A DNA stretch of 64,000 nt from Motiliproteus sediminis (lineage in GTDB: Bacteria; Pseudomonadota; Gammaproteobacteria; Pseudomonadales; Balneatricaceae): assembly GCF_017912535.1 (NCBI RefSeq), contig NZ_JAERQK010000001.1:310001-374000 (forward strand), in the 5' to 3' direction. Positions 57,063 through 64,000 of the stretch are shown here, piece after piece. The notes beneath the pieces are model-generated. The model worked only from the letters and a program-made list of their open reading frames with translations. It did no database searches and had not been told where the DNA came from. Position 1 is the stretch's first letter. Each line of letters begins with the position of its first letter. A program made the translations under genes and the position numbers.

Positions 57063-58166
57063 TTAGTCAACCAGACCGTACTGGTCCCGCAGAATGGCGA
57101 TAATCTCCGCTTTGGGATTATCGGAGAGGGTCAGGGTCTCGCCGGTGATCTTTTCGGCGATACCTACGTAGGTTTTGGATACTTCCATCAGCACCGATTC
57201 CGGCAGCGCGTTGTCGCGGGCCAGGGCCTGTCGCTCTGGCATGCGGTCTTTGTTGAGCAGGATGTCCGGATCCGGAAAGTGCCCCAGCAGCAGTTGGCGG
57301 AACCCCTCTTTGGAGTTCTCAATCACCTTGCCTTCGCGGTATGCGGGTCCATCCCAGATGCGAGAGGAGTCCGGCGTGCCGACCTCGTCCATGTAGATCA
57401 GCTTTTCGTTGCCGGCTGCGTCGGTGACGTAGCCAAACTCAAACTTGGTATCGACGAATACCTGATCCAGCTCAGCTAGCGCGTTGCTGATTACGTCGAA
57501 CCCTTCACGCAACAGCTTTTCATACAGGTCGATGTCATCGATGCTGCGGAAATTAAAGGCTTCAAAGTTGTTACGGATGTCATCGCGGGTGATGTTGACG
57601 TCGTCGGCCTCCGGAACACCGGGAATACCTTTGAGAATTCCTTTGGTGGACGGAGTCATTAGTAGCTCGGGCAGCTTCTGGTCTTTCTGCAGCCCTTCCG
57701 GTAGTTGAATGCCGCAAAAGTCGCGCTCACCCTTGCTGTAAGCACGCCACATGGACCCGGTAATGTATTGCCGGCAGATCGCTTCGATCATTACCGGTTT
57801 GGCTTTTTGCACGATCCACACGAAGGGGTGGGGGATGTCCAGTATGTGGCTGTCTGCCAGCCCCTGCTCCCGAAACAACTTGAACCAGTGGTTGGAGATG
57901 GCGTTAAGGGCCGCACCTTTGCCGGGGACACCGTTCATGCCGCCTTCGCCATGCCAAATGCAATCGAATGCAGAGATGCGATCACTGATGACCATGATCG
58001 CCAGCGGCGCGTCGGCGGCCACGTCGTAGCCCTTTTCGGCGATAAGTCGACGGCTGTCCGCTTCCGTCAGCCAGTATACGGAGCGTACTTTTCCGCTGTG
58101 AACGGCACTCTCTGTACGGATCGGCAGGTCGTCATTGACGGCCAGAACTTTATCGGCAAGGCTCAT
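57063..58166 (-). CDS. purC: Phosphoribosylaminoimidazole-succinocarboxamide synthase (long form)
   Basis: Purine synthesis: joins CAIR with aspartate using ATP to give SAICAR. 367 residues, the long gammaproteobacterial form found for example in Vibrio, not the 237-residue E. coli type. Visible: [20 protein letters not shown] (glycine-lysine loop), [57 protein letters not shown], and [20 protein letters not shown] with [11 protein letters not shown] (ATP/CAIR site). Confidence 0.94.
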   Translation of the reverse strand: MSLADKVLAVNDDLPIRTESAVHSGKVRSVYWLTEADSRRLIAEKGYDVAADAPLAIMVISDRISAFDCIWHGEGGMNGVPGKGAALNAISNHWFKLFREQGLADSHILDIPHPFVWIVQKAKPVMIEAICRQYITGSMWRAYSKGERDFCGIQLPEGLQKDQKLPELLMTPSTKGILKGIPGVPEADDVNITRDDIRNNFEAFNFRSIDDIDLYEKLLREGFDVISNALAELDQVFVDTKFEFGYVTDAAGNEKLIYMDEVGTPDSSRIWDGPAYREGKVIENSKEGFRQLLLGHFPDPDILLNKDRMPERQALARDNALPESVLMEVSKTYVGIAEKITGETLTLSDNPKAEIIAILRDQYGLVD

Positions 58167-58271
58167 TGCAAAATCCTGTTGTTCGCTTGGTTGTTGATCG
58201 CTACCCGCTGGGCCAGCGCAGCAAAGGCGGGATATTACCAGAACTGTCGGCGGCTGCCACTTGAACTCTAT

Positions 58272-58901
58272 TCAGTCGATGCCGAGTAGTTTGTGAGTTT
58301 GCAGGCTGAGGCGCCAGCGGGGGTGTTGCAGGCAGTAATCGATACACTGCTGGCGATAGTCCTGGCCGCTTTCCTCCTTCGGTTGCAGATAAAAATGGCG
58401 AAATGCCAGCGACTCGAAGTCGCACGGTTGGTTGGCTGCTTGCGGGTACACCAGTTTGAGCTCGTCGCCCTGGCGCAGCACCAGCTTGTCAAGGCTCTCC
58501 TTCGGGCTGACGCAGACCCAGTCGATGCCCTGGGGCGCGGGAAGGGTGCCATTGGTTTCAATGGCAATCTCAAACCCCGCGTCGTGGCAGGCGATGATGA
58601 GCGCTTCGTCGAGCTGCAGCAGCGGCTCGCCGCCGGTAAACACCACATAGCGACCAGATTGGTTGTCTGGCCAAAAGGCGGAGAGGTGAGAGGCTAGTTT
58701 GTCCGCATCGGAGAACTTGCCGCCCCCTGCACCGTCAGTGCCGACGAAGTCGGTATCGCAAAAACGGCAAGCCGCACGGGCACGGTCTTGTTCCCGCCCG
58801 GACCAGAGATTACAACCGGTAAACCGGCAGAAAATCGATGGTCTGCCGGTATGGGCCCCTTCGCCCTGCAGGCTGTAGAAGGTTTCTTTGACGCTATACA
58901 T
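58272..58901 (-). CDS. queE: 7-carboxy-7-deazaguanine synthase QueE
   Basis: Radical SAM ring-contraction enzyme of queuosine synthesis, substrate 6-carboxytetrahydropterin from QueD. 209 residues. Starts YSVKETFYSLQGEGAHTGRP, and the cluster cysteines are C30, C45 and C48 (C-X14-C-X2-C), the expanded QueE motif found in the Burkholderia-type enzymes rather than CX3CX2C. TGGEPLLQLDEALI (about 90) binds SAM. Separated from purC by 105 bases. Confidence 0.92.
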   Translation of the reverse strand: MYSVKETFYSLQGEGAHTGRPSIFCRFTGCNLWSGREQDRARAACRFCDTDFVGTDGAGGGKFSDADKLASHLSAFWPDNQSGRYVVFTGGEPLLQLDEALIIACHDAGFEIAIETNGTLPAPQGIDWVCVSPKESLDKLVLRQGDELKLVYPQAANQPCDFESLAFRHFYLQPKEESGQDYRQQCIDYCLQHPRWRLSLQTHKLLGID

Positions 58902-58929
58902 GGAGTTGGCGTTTAAGGTTGGTAGTCAC

Positions 58930-59862
58930 TCAGACCGTCACGGCATTGTATGATTCGCTGTTTTCTCCGCCGAGGGCATCAAACAGTTCGGGGATCAGGC
59001 TGCAAACCTCTTGCGACATCAGGTAGAAATCAGCGTCGAATGCGGCCGCTGCATCGGCCTGGCCCATATCTGACGCCTGATCGAGCAGCGTGTCTGAAAA
59101 CTTAACCCGGCGCATTATCAGGTCTTCGCCTAGCAGAAAGCCGAGTTTGTCTCGCCAGTGCAGAGCCAGCTTGGCAACCTGTTTACCGGCGTCCAAGTGG
59201 GCGCGAATCTCATCGCTGAATAGCGCTTGGTTCTTGCAGCGAATGATACTGCCATCATCGGTGGGTTCCTTTAGTTCCGCTTCGTCACCTGCGATAAAGC
59301 CGTCGGGCAGCGCTGCTTCACTCTCAAGCCAGCCGGTCATGACGCTGTTGGGGGCCTGCTTCAGCGCTGGAATGGTGACCGGTAGCGATCCCAGTGTTTT
59401 ACGCAGGTGACTGCAGAGATCTTCCGCCCGCTTGGCACTGCTGGCATCAACGACCAGTACGCCGCTACGAGGGTCGATAAATGCCAGCGTATGCTGGAAG
59501 CGGCTAAAGGCTTTGGGCAGCAGGTCGATCAGGATCTCCTCTTTGAGGCTGTCGCGCTCTTTCTTGCGTACCTTGCGATCCTGCTCCTGCTCGATCGCCT
59601 CAACCTTTTCGGTCAGATGATCGCTGACCACGGAGGCGGGAATGATTTTTTCTTCCTTGCGCAGGTTGATTAGCAGGTAGCCGTTGCTGGCGTAGACCAA
59701 CTGCTCACCCAGTTTCCCCATTGGCGAGCTCCAGCCCTGACGGGTTATCTCTTGTGCACGGCAGGGGTGGAAGGCAGCTTCCGCCAGCTTGGCTTGCAGC
59801 GATTCGGCTGATAACTCAAAGGGGCGGGTAAAGCGGTAGACAACCAGATTCTTAAACCACAT
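58930..59862 (-). CDS. rdgC: Recombination-associated protein RdgC
   Basis: 310-residue DNA-binding protein forming ring-shaped dimers that limit RecA activity. Starts MWFKNLVVYRFTRPFELSAE and has TRQGWSSPMGKLGEQLVYAS, KVRKKERDSLKEEILIDLLP and SGVLVVDASSAKRAEDL, all typical. It is 28 bases upstream of queE on the same strand. Confidence 0.95.
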   Translation of the reverse strand: MWFKNLVVYRFTRPFELSAESLQAKLAEAAFHPCRAQEITRQGWSSPMGKLGEQLVYASNGYLLINLRKEEKIIPASVVSDHLTEKVEAIEQEQDRKVRKKERDSLKEEILIDLLPKAFSRFQHTLAFIDPRSGVLVVDASSAKRAEDLCSHLRKTLGSLPVTIPALKQAPNSVMTGWLESEAALPDGFIAGDEAELKEPTDDGSIIRCKNQALFSDEIRAHLDAGKQVAKLALHWRDKLGFLLGEDLIMRRVKFSDTLLDQASDMGQADAAAAFDADFYLMSQEVCSLIPELFDALGGENSESYNAVTV

Positions 59863-60019
59863 GGGGGTACCTGTAACGATGGACGCAGTGAAGAGGCGGC
59901 AAGTGTACTGGTACCTTTGGCAGGGTTCCAGTGTTGCACCGGGGAGTGGGGGCTGATTTATTGATGTTGGTCATTCTCTCGACGGGGTGGGATAGAGGAC
60001 GCTCAGGAGCTATGGCATT

Positions 60020-60457
60020 ATGAGCCCGCTTCCGGGTAAGACAGGTAATCAGAGAATGGAACGATTTCAGTGGTGTGAGGCGTTCAAAGTCGGAGATGGC
60101 ACGGTTGATGATCAACATAAGCGGATCTTCGCTTTGCTGGCAGATCTGCATCAGGATATTCACGGCAAGCATGCGCAGTTGGCAGTACGAGAGACGCTCA
60201 AGCAGTTGCTGGCCTACACGCAACGCCACTTTGCCGATGAGGAAGCGTTGATGCGTTCGGTTGAGTACCCGCAGTTTGAAGAGCACAAAGCGCTTCATGA
60301 TGAGCTGATGGATAAGGTCTGGGGTATGTATTCACGTTGCCAGAAGGGGGATGAGGACCTGAGCATCGAGCTGCTGGTGTTCCTTAACGACTGGCTGACA
60401 GAACATATTCTGGAAAAGGACCGCGCTATCGGGCGTTACATCCGTGAGCTGGGGTGA
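60020..60457 (+). CDS. Bacteriohemerythrin
   Basis: Four-helix oxygen-binding protein with a non-haem di-iron site. Ligand pattern is complete: H in VDDQHKRIF, HxxxE in RHFADEEALM, HxxxH in EEHKALHDEL, and HxxxxD in TEHILEKDRAI. Possible roles are oxygen storage, delivery to oxidases or sensing. Start uncertain: ATG 60020 has AGGAG 10 bases upstream; ATG 60056 begins at M-E-R-F-x-W, the usual family start. Near the Anr, hemN and ccoN genes, which fits low-oxygen physiology. Confidence 0.88.
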   Translation: MSPLPGKTGNQRMERFQWCEAFKVGDGTVDDQHKRIFALLADLHQDIHGKHAQLAVRETLKQLLAYTQRHFADEEALMRSVEYPQFEEHKALHDELMDKVWGMYSRCQKGDEDLSIELLVFLNDWLTEHILEKDRAIGRYIRELG

Positions 60458-60472
60458 TCGATAGCTTCAGCT

Positions 60473-60512
60473 GAAACAAAAAAGCGGGCCTGATAGCCCG
60501 CTTTTTTGTTTC
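60473..60512. terminator. Bidirectional intrinsic terminator between hemerythrin and apt
   Basis: Perfect 17-bp stem (60473-60489 with 60496-60512; GC core GCGGGC/GCCCGC flanked by A6 and T6) and loop CTGATA. It serves the plus-strand hemerythrin and the minus-strand apt. Confidence 0.95.
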
Positions 60513-60529
60513 CATCCGGATGGTGCCGA

Positions 60530-61063
60530 TCAGTACGCGATTAGCGTATGTACCGGGATGTCCGCATCCTGCAGTCGTGCTGAGCCCTGCAGGTCAGGCA
60601 GATCGATAATGGCTGCAGCTTCGGCGACTTGGGCGCCGAGCTGGCGAACCAAGGTAGCTGCTGCCAGAATGCTGCCGCCGGTGGCAATCAGGTCGTCAAC
60701 TATCAGCACGCGATCATCCGCTTTGCAGGCGTCTTGCTGAATTTCCACGGTAGCGCTGCCGTACTCCAGCTGGTATTCCTGGCGCACTGTAGGTCCGGGC
60801 AGTTTGTCTTTTTTGCGCACCAGAATCAGCGGCAGGTTCAGTTTGTATGCCAAGGCACCACCCAGAAGAAAACCGCGGGCGTCGAGGGCGGCGATGTGGG
60901 TAATATCGCTGTCGATATAACGTTGGCACAGCGCATCGATCACAATATGGAGCGCTTTAGGGTCCTGGAACAGCGGGGCGATATCGCGAAAGGTGACACC
61001 GGGGGAGGGCCAGTCGGCCACATCGCGGATAACGGACTGGATGTAACAGTCGTCGTAACTCAT
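60530..61063 (-). CDS. apt: Adenine phosphoribosyltransferase
   Basis: Purine salvage: adenine plus PRPP to AMP. 177 residues. PRPP-binding motif VLIVDDLIATGGS (about 120-132), PGVTFRDIAPL near the N-terminus and ARGFLLGGALAY (about 63). It lies downstream of the FNR/Anr gene (30-base gap, same strand), as in Pseudomonas. Confidence 0.95.
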   Translation of the reverse strand: MSYDDCYIQSVIRDVADWPSPGVTFRDIAPLFQDPKALHIVIDALCQRYIDSDITHIAALDARGFLLGGALAYKLNLPLILVRKKDKLPGPTVRQEYQLEYGSATVEIQQDACKADDRVLIVDDLIATGGSILAAATLVRQLGAQVAEAAAIIDLPDLQGSARLQDADIPVHTLIAY

Positions 61064-61093
61064 TGGTAACCCTTAATTAAAATCGAATATTAA

Positions 61094-61873
61094 TCAGGAG
61101 GTGGCGCGAGCGCTGTTCTGATCCAGGCTCGGCATCCGCAGCTCGCCGGAAACGGCATGCAGGTCTTCCAGGCTGAGAACTTCGATCTCTTTGCCTTCAA
61201 CGTTGATCAGTTGCTGCTTCTGGAAGCGGCTGAAGATCCGACTGACGGTTTCCACGGCCAGGCCGAGGTAGTTGCCGATCTCGTTGCGGGACATTGAAAG
61301 ACGAAAGATGGAGGCAGAGTAGCCGCGCTTGCGATAGCGTTCGGACAACTTGAGCAGGAAAGTGGCGACGCGCTCTTCGGCGGTCTTTTTGCTCAGCAGC
61401 AGCATCATCTGCTGCTCTTCACGGATTTCGCGCCCCATGGTTCGAATCAATTGGCGACGCAGCTCCGGCATCTGGCCGGCGAGATCGTCCAGCTTTTCGT
61501 AGGGGATTTCACATACCGTGGTTGTTTCCAGAATCTTTGCCGAAATAGGATAGGCTTCGGTATCGATGGCGTTTAGACCGATCAGCTCTCCGGGGAAGTA
61601 AAAGCCGGTGATCTGTTCTTCACCGTCCTTGGTGACGGTGTAGGTCTTGATGGTGCCGGCACGCACCGCAAAAATAGAGGTGAATGGGTCTCCCTGATGG
61701 AACAGGTGACTACCTTTTTTCAGCGGCGGGCTTTTCTCGATGATGCCATCCAGCCTCTCCATGTCAGTGAGGCTAAGGGATAACGGCAAGCAGAGAGACG
61801 CTAAGCCACAGTTATTGCAATGAAAGTCATTCAATGATCGGAGCTTCTCAACCTGATTTGGCTTTTCAGCCAT
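61094..61873 (-). CDS. anr: FNR/Anr family oxygen-sensing transcription regulator
   Basis: CRP-family activator that binds TTGAT-N4-ATCAA sites when its 4Fe-4S cluster is intact (low oxygen). 259 residues. Cluster cysteines C19, C22, C28 (HCNNCGLASLC) and C121 (TTTVCEIPYE). Cyclic-nucleotide-type beta-roll (about 55-145), dimer helix, and helix-turn-helix with the recognition helix ETVSR (about 212-216), the same E-x-x-S-R specificity residues as FNR. Order apt-anr-hemN as in Pseudomonas. Its expected sites are found upstream of ccoN and, degenerate, of hemN. Confidence 0.95.
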   Translation of the reverse strand: MAEKPNQVEKLRSLNDFHCNNCGLASLCLPLSLSLTDMERLDGIIEKSPPLKKGSHLFHQGDPFTSIFAVRAGTIKTYTVTKDGEEQITGFYFPGELIGLNAIDTEAYPISAKILETTTVCEIPYEKLDDLAGQMPELRRQLIRTMGREIREEQQMMLLLSKKTAEERVATFLLKLSERYRKRGYSASIFRLSMSRNEIGNYLGLAVETVSRIFSRFQKQQLINVEGKEIEVLSLEDLHAVSGELRMPSLDQNSARATS

Positions 61874-61963
61874 AACGACATCCCTGCTGTTTATTTTGGT
61901 CCAAGTTCAAAAACCACATTCAATCCATTATGGCCCATTTATCGGCAGGGTTGAAGGATTCCT

Positions 61964-63355
61964 TTAGATGATTCGCGAGAAGGTTCGACCAGCCTGGTGC
62001 TGCGGTATATAGGCATCAAACGCCATGCAAATACGGCGGATGAGCAGGCGCCCGGCCGGGGTTACCTCGATCGAGTCATCGCTTCGGGTTACCAGCCCAT
62101 CGTTGGCGAACTGGTCAATGACGGCGAGAGCATCGGCAAAGTAGCTGTTGAAGTCGATGCCAAACTCGGCCTCTATGAGGTTGGGGCGCAGGTCAAAGTG
62201 GCAGATCAGCTGGGTGATGACGCGGCGGCGAATACGGTCGTCCTCGGTGAGCATGACGCCGCGCTTGATCGCTTCGCTGCGCTCGGCCACAGCGTTCTGG
62301 TAGAGCTTCAGGTCGTGTTCGTTCTGGTAGTAGACGTCCCCGATCTGGCTGATAGAGGAGACACCCATGGCTACGAGGTCGCAGTCGCTGTGGGTGGTGT
62401 AGCCCTGAAAGTTGCGGTGCAGCTGGCCGTTCTTCTGCGCCAGTGCCAGTTCGTCGTCGGGTTTGGCGAAGTGGTCCATGCCGATATAGACGTAGCCGGC
62501 GGCCATCAGTTGATTGATGGTGTTTTCCAGAATGGTTAACTTGGCCTCGGGTGCTGGCAGGTCGTCGCCGATGATATGGCTTTGTGAGCGGAAGCGGTCA
62601 GGCATATGGGCGTAGTTGAACACCGACAGTCTGTCTGGACTCAGTTTGATAATGGTGTCGACGGTGTCGGCGAAAGAATCGATGGTCTGGTGGGGGAGGC
62701 CATAAATGAGATCGACGTTGACCGAGCGAAAGCCGAGTTCTCGTGCGCTGGTAATTATCTCTTCGGACAGCTCGGTCGGCTGTACCCGGTTAACCGCTTC
62801 CTGCACCTTGGGGTTGATATCCTGCACGCCTAGGCTGACGCGGTTGAAGCCAAGCTCGCGAATTACTTTCATTCGTGATGCGTCCGCTTCGCGCGGATCG
62901 ATCTCGATGGAATAGTCGCCCTGGTCGTCGTCGCGTAGCTTGAAATTGGCATGCAGTTGCTCGAACAGTTGATACATCTGTTCGTCGCTGATGAAGGTCG
63001 GTGTGCCGCCCCCCCAGTGGAGTTGGTTGACGATGCGGTCGTTGGAGTACCAGCCGGAGAGAGTCTTCATCTCCTTATAGAGCTCATCCAGATAGGGCTG
63101 GGCGCGCTTCTTGTTGCGAGTAATAACCTTGTTGCAGGCGCAGTAGTAGCAAACATGGGTGCAAAACGGAATGTGCAAGTACAGCGACAGTGGTGCGTTA
63201 ATGTCGGCGGTTTGTTGTCCGCGCTTGACCAGGTCGGCAGCACTCAGGTTGGGGTCGAACTGAATCGCGGTCGGATAGGAGGTGTAACGCGGTCCGGACA
63301 GGTCGTAACGCTTGATCAGATCCAGATCCCATTTGATTTCGCTGAGGTTGCTCAC
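61964..63355 (-). CDS. hemN: Oxygen-independent coproporphyrinogen III dehydrogenase HemN
   Basis: Radical SAM enzyme that decarboxylates coproporphyrinogen III to protoporphyrinogen IX without oxygen. 463 residues. Cluster motif C65-T-H-V-C69-Y-Y-C72 (HIPFCTHVCYYCACNK), plus GPRYTSYPTAIQF at the N-terminus, GGGTPTFISDEQM (about 113) and EIDPREADASRM. Full length HemN, not HemW. GTG start at 63355 with a weak ribosome site. Ninety bases separate it from anr on the same strand. Confidence 0.95.
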   Translation of the reverse strand: MSNLSEIKWDLDLIKRYDLSGPRYTSYPTAIQFDPNLSAADLVKRGQQTADINAPLSLYLHIPFCTHVCYYCACNKVITRNKKRAQPYLDELYKEMKTLSGWYSNDRIVNQLHWGGGTPTFISDEQMYQLFEQLHANFKLRDDDQGDYSIEIDPREADASRMKVIRELGFNRVSLGVQDINPKVQEAVNRVQPTELSEEIITSARELGFRSVNVDLIYGLPHQTIDSFADTVDTIIKLSPDRLSVFNYAHMPDRFRSQSHIIGDDLPAPEAKLTILENTINQLMAAGYVYIGMDHFAKPDDELALAQKNGQLHRNFQGYTTHSDCDLVAMGVSSISQIGDVYYQNEHDLKLYQNAVAERSEAIKRGVMLTEDDRIRRRVITQLICHFDLRPNLIEAEFGIDFNSYFADALAVIDQFANDGLVTRSDDSIEVTPAGRLLIRRICMAFDAYIPQHQAGRTFSRII

Positions 63356-63375
63356 AGTTGTTAGGTACCGTTTTG

Positions 63376-63389
63376 TTGCGTGGTGTCAA
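63376..63389 (-). promoter_or_regulatory. Degenerate Anr/FNR site upstream of hemN
   Basis: TTGCG-TGGT-GTCAA on the plus strand, TTGAC-ACCA-CGCAA toward hemN. One half-site is near consensus, the other poor. It lies 21 bases upstream of the hemN start codon, rather close for an activator site, so it may be a chance match or act as a repressor site. Confidence 0.3.
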
Positions 63390-63499
63390 TATGGCCGCTT
63401 GCCGGGTCGGGCGCTATTAAAGCATACCTCGTAATGAGGTGCAGTAACGCGGTGCTGCTTTGCTGCTTTGCCAAAGGTTCGGACCAAGATCCGCTTGAT

Positions 63500-63515
63500 T
63501 CCGACTAAAGTCGGA
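63500..63515. promoter_or_regulatory. Palindromic operator-like site of unknown protein
   Basis: TCCGACT-AA-AGTCGGA, perfect 7-bp arms with a 2-base centre. The symmetry and length are typical of a dimeric regulator. It does not match the Anr/FNR consensus. A related TTCGGACC lies 24 bases upstream. Confidence 0.5.
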
Positions 63516-63694
63516 CGTAGTATTTTAACCAACACAGCAGGGATGGTTAAGGTCATAGGTTCAATGACTGATCAGCGTCGCCAAGGATTTGGGCGTGTCT
63601 ACCCGGCATATCTTCAGTTCTTGTCTTCGTTATCTGTCCGTTCCCTATTGCGGCAGGTGTGTGTTCGCACCTTGTCCATCCATTTTCTGTGTGT

Positions 63695-63736
63695 TTGATG
63701 TGGATCAATAAATTAATTTTAATCAATTGTTAGATT
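63695..63736 (+). promoter_or_regulatory. Anr/FNR-dependent class II promoter of ccoN
   Basis: TTGAT-GTGG-ATCAA (63695-63708) is a perfect FNR/Anr box. A -10 hexamer TAGATT lies at 63731-63736. This places the box centre close to -41.5 from the expected start at about 63743, the class II geometry of FNR activation. The leader to ccoN would be about 187 bases. Confidence 0.85.
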
Positions 63737-63929
63737 GCCATTGTGCATAGCCGCATTTCTGTCTCTCTGGAAAAACAGGGGGTTTGGGATCGGGGTGTTG
63801 GATCCGGTTTGGTCCGGTTTGACATTTGTCACAGAAAGGGGTTTCATATCGCGCGCTCAAAACCGGATGTTTTTGATGGTTTTGAGACGGGAGAATGTGT
63901 AACTGTCTGACCCATAGAAGGGGGGGTTC

Positions 63930-64000
63930 ATGGACGCCAGAGCTGAACAGAAGTACAACTTGTCGGTTGTGCGCTGGTTCGCCGTGATGGCCATTGTCTA
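63930..64000 (+). CDS. ccoN: cbb3-type cytochrome c oxidase subunit I (CcoN), first 23 codons
   Basis: Catalytic haem-copper subunit of the high-affinity cbb3 oxidase, cut by the window edge. The 23 visible residues include YNLSVVRWFAVMAIV, matching the first helix of CcoN (Y-x-x-x-V-V-R-x-F-A-x-M). AGAAGGGGGGG stands directly upstream of the ATG. The perfect Anr box about 220 bases upstream agrees with the call. In Pseudomonas ccoGHIS lie between ccoNOPQ and hemN; here ccoN faces hemN directly. Confidence 0.82.
   Translation, partial: MDARAEQKYNLSVVRWFAVMAIV

Larger units (their letters stand above)
63356..63929. other. hemN-ccoN divergent intergenic region (574 bases) without a supported gene
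   Basis: The largest gap in the window. The only open frame (63468-63698, plus) begins with TTG, lacks a ribosome site and looks non-coding. The region holds several dyads: 63376-63389 (degenerate Anr-like site), 63426-63440 (ACCTC-GTAAT-GAGGT), 63500-63515 (perfect palindrome), 63695-63708 (perfect Anr box), 63819-63832 (TTGACATTTGTCAC), and 63856-63886 (9-bp hairpin arms). Confidence 0.7.

Noticed and set aside
63468-63698. 76-codon open frame in the hemN-ccoN gap
   Set aside because: Starts with TTG, has no ribosome site, runs across the Anr box region and has no protein-like pattern.

Overview
The window is a 64 kb piece of a chromosome from a gammaproteobacterium, most likely a marine or salt-adapted relative of the Pseudomonas and Oceanospirillum groups. 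Three things point there. The protein families are typical of that group. Several gene blocks follow the order known from Pseudomonas: lpxH-ppi-glnS-cysS-folD-tRNAs-tig-clpP-clpX-lon-hupB-ppiD; ruvCAB-ybgC-tolQRAB-pal-cpoB-queC-tRNA-Lys-nadA; bepA-tusA-perM-bcp-dapA-bamC; apt-anr-hemN. The NhaD-type Na+/H+ antiporter fits a saline habitat. I see no rRNA, prophage, insertion sequence or CRISPR array. Almost everything is core, vertically inherited housekeeping sequence, densely packed.

Layout. 1-4340: SOS mutagenesis cassette (imuA-imuB-dnaE2, minus strand, dnaE2 cut by the window edge), divergent from a radical SAM gene across one LexA box. 4341-10628: Aer-like chemoreceptor, secreted SUMF1-domain protein, nhaD with a small secreted companion, NrfJ-like protein and a diheme cytochrome c. 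10635-20091: slt, uup, usp, three small uncharacterised genes, topA and a DUF6586 gene. 20315-26925: HDOD protein, lpxH, a cyclophilin with two possible starts, glnS, cysS and folD. 27141-27630: five tRNAs (Pro, Arg, His, Leu, His). 27880-36444: tig, clpP, clpX, lon, hupB, tRNA-Asp and ppiD, the protein-folding and protein-degradation block. 36505-44652: ruvCAB, then the Tol-Pal envelope operon and queC. 44697-53475: two tRNA-Lys, nadA, bepA, a TusA-like gene, perM, bcp, dapA, bamC, a 2-hydroxyacid dehydrogenase and rluA. 53620-59862: a SulP transporter, a CDF transporter, queD, purC, queE and rdgC. 60020-64000: bacteriohemerythrin, apt, an FNR/Anr regulator, hemN, and the first 23 codons of ccoN (cbb3 oxidase) behind a perfect Anr/FNR box.

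How the genes work together. SOS translesion synthesis lies next to a radical SAM gene probably under the same repressor. RuvABC and RdgC serve recombination. Tig, ClpXP, Lon, PpiD, the cyclophilin, BepA and BamC cover protein quality control in cytoplasm and envelope. Tol-Pal-CpoB handles outer-membrane constriction. QueC, QueD and QueE are three steps of queuosine synthesis, and its substrates tRNA-His and tRNA-Asp are also encoded here. The right end is a low-oxygen module: oxygen sensor, oxygen-independent haem synthesis, high-affinity oxidase and an oxygen-binding hemerythrin.

I found no clear new multi-gene system. The observations I rate highest are the single LexA box placed between two overlapping divergent promoters (imuA and radical SAM), the cyclophilin that may be made in secreted and cytosolic forms, a perfect 19-bp inverted repeat against the ribosome binding site of a dehydrogenase gene, and an unexplained palindrome in the hemN-ccoN regulatory region. 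All function calls rest on reading the sequence and recalling families; no database search was run.
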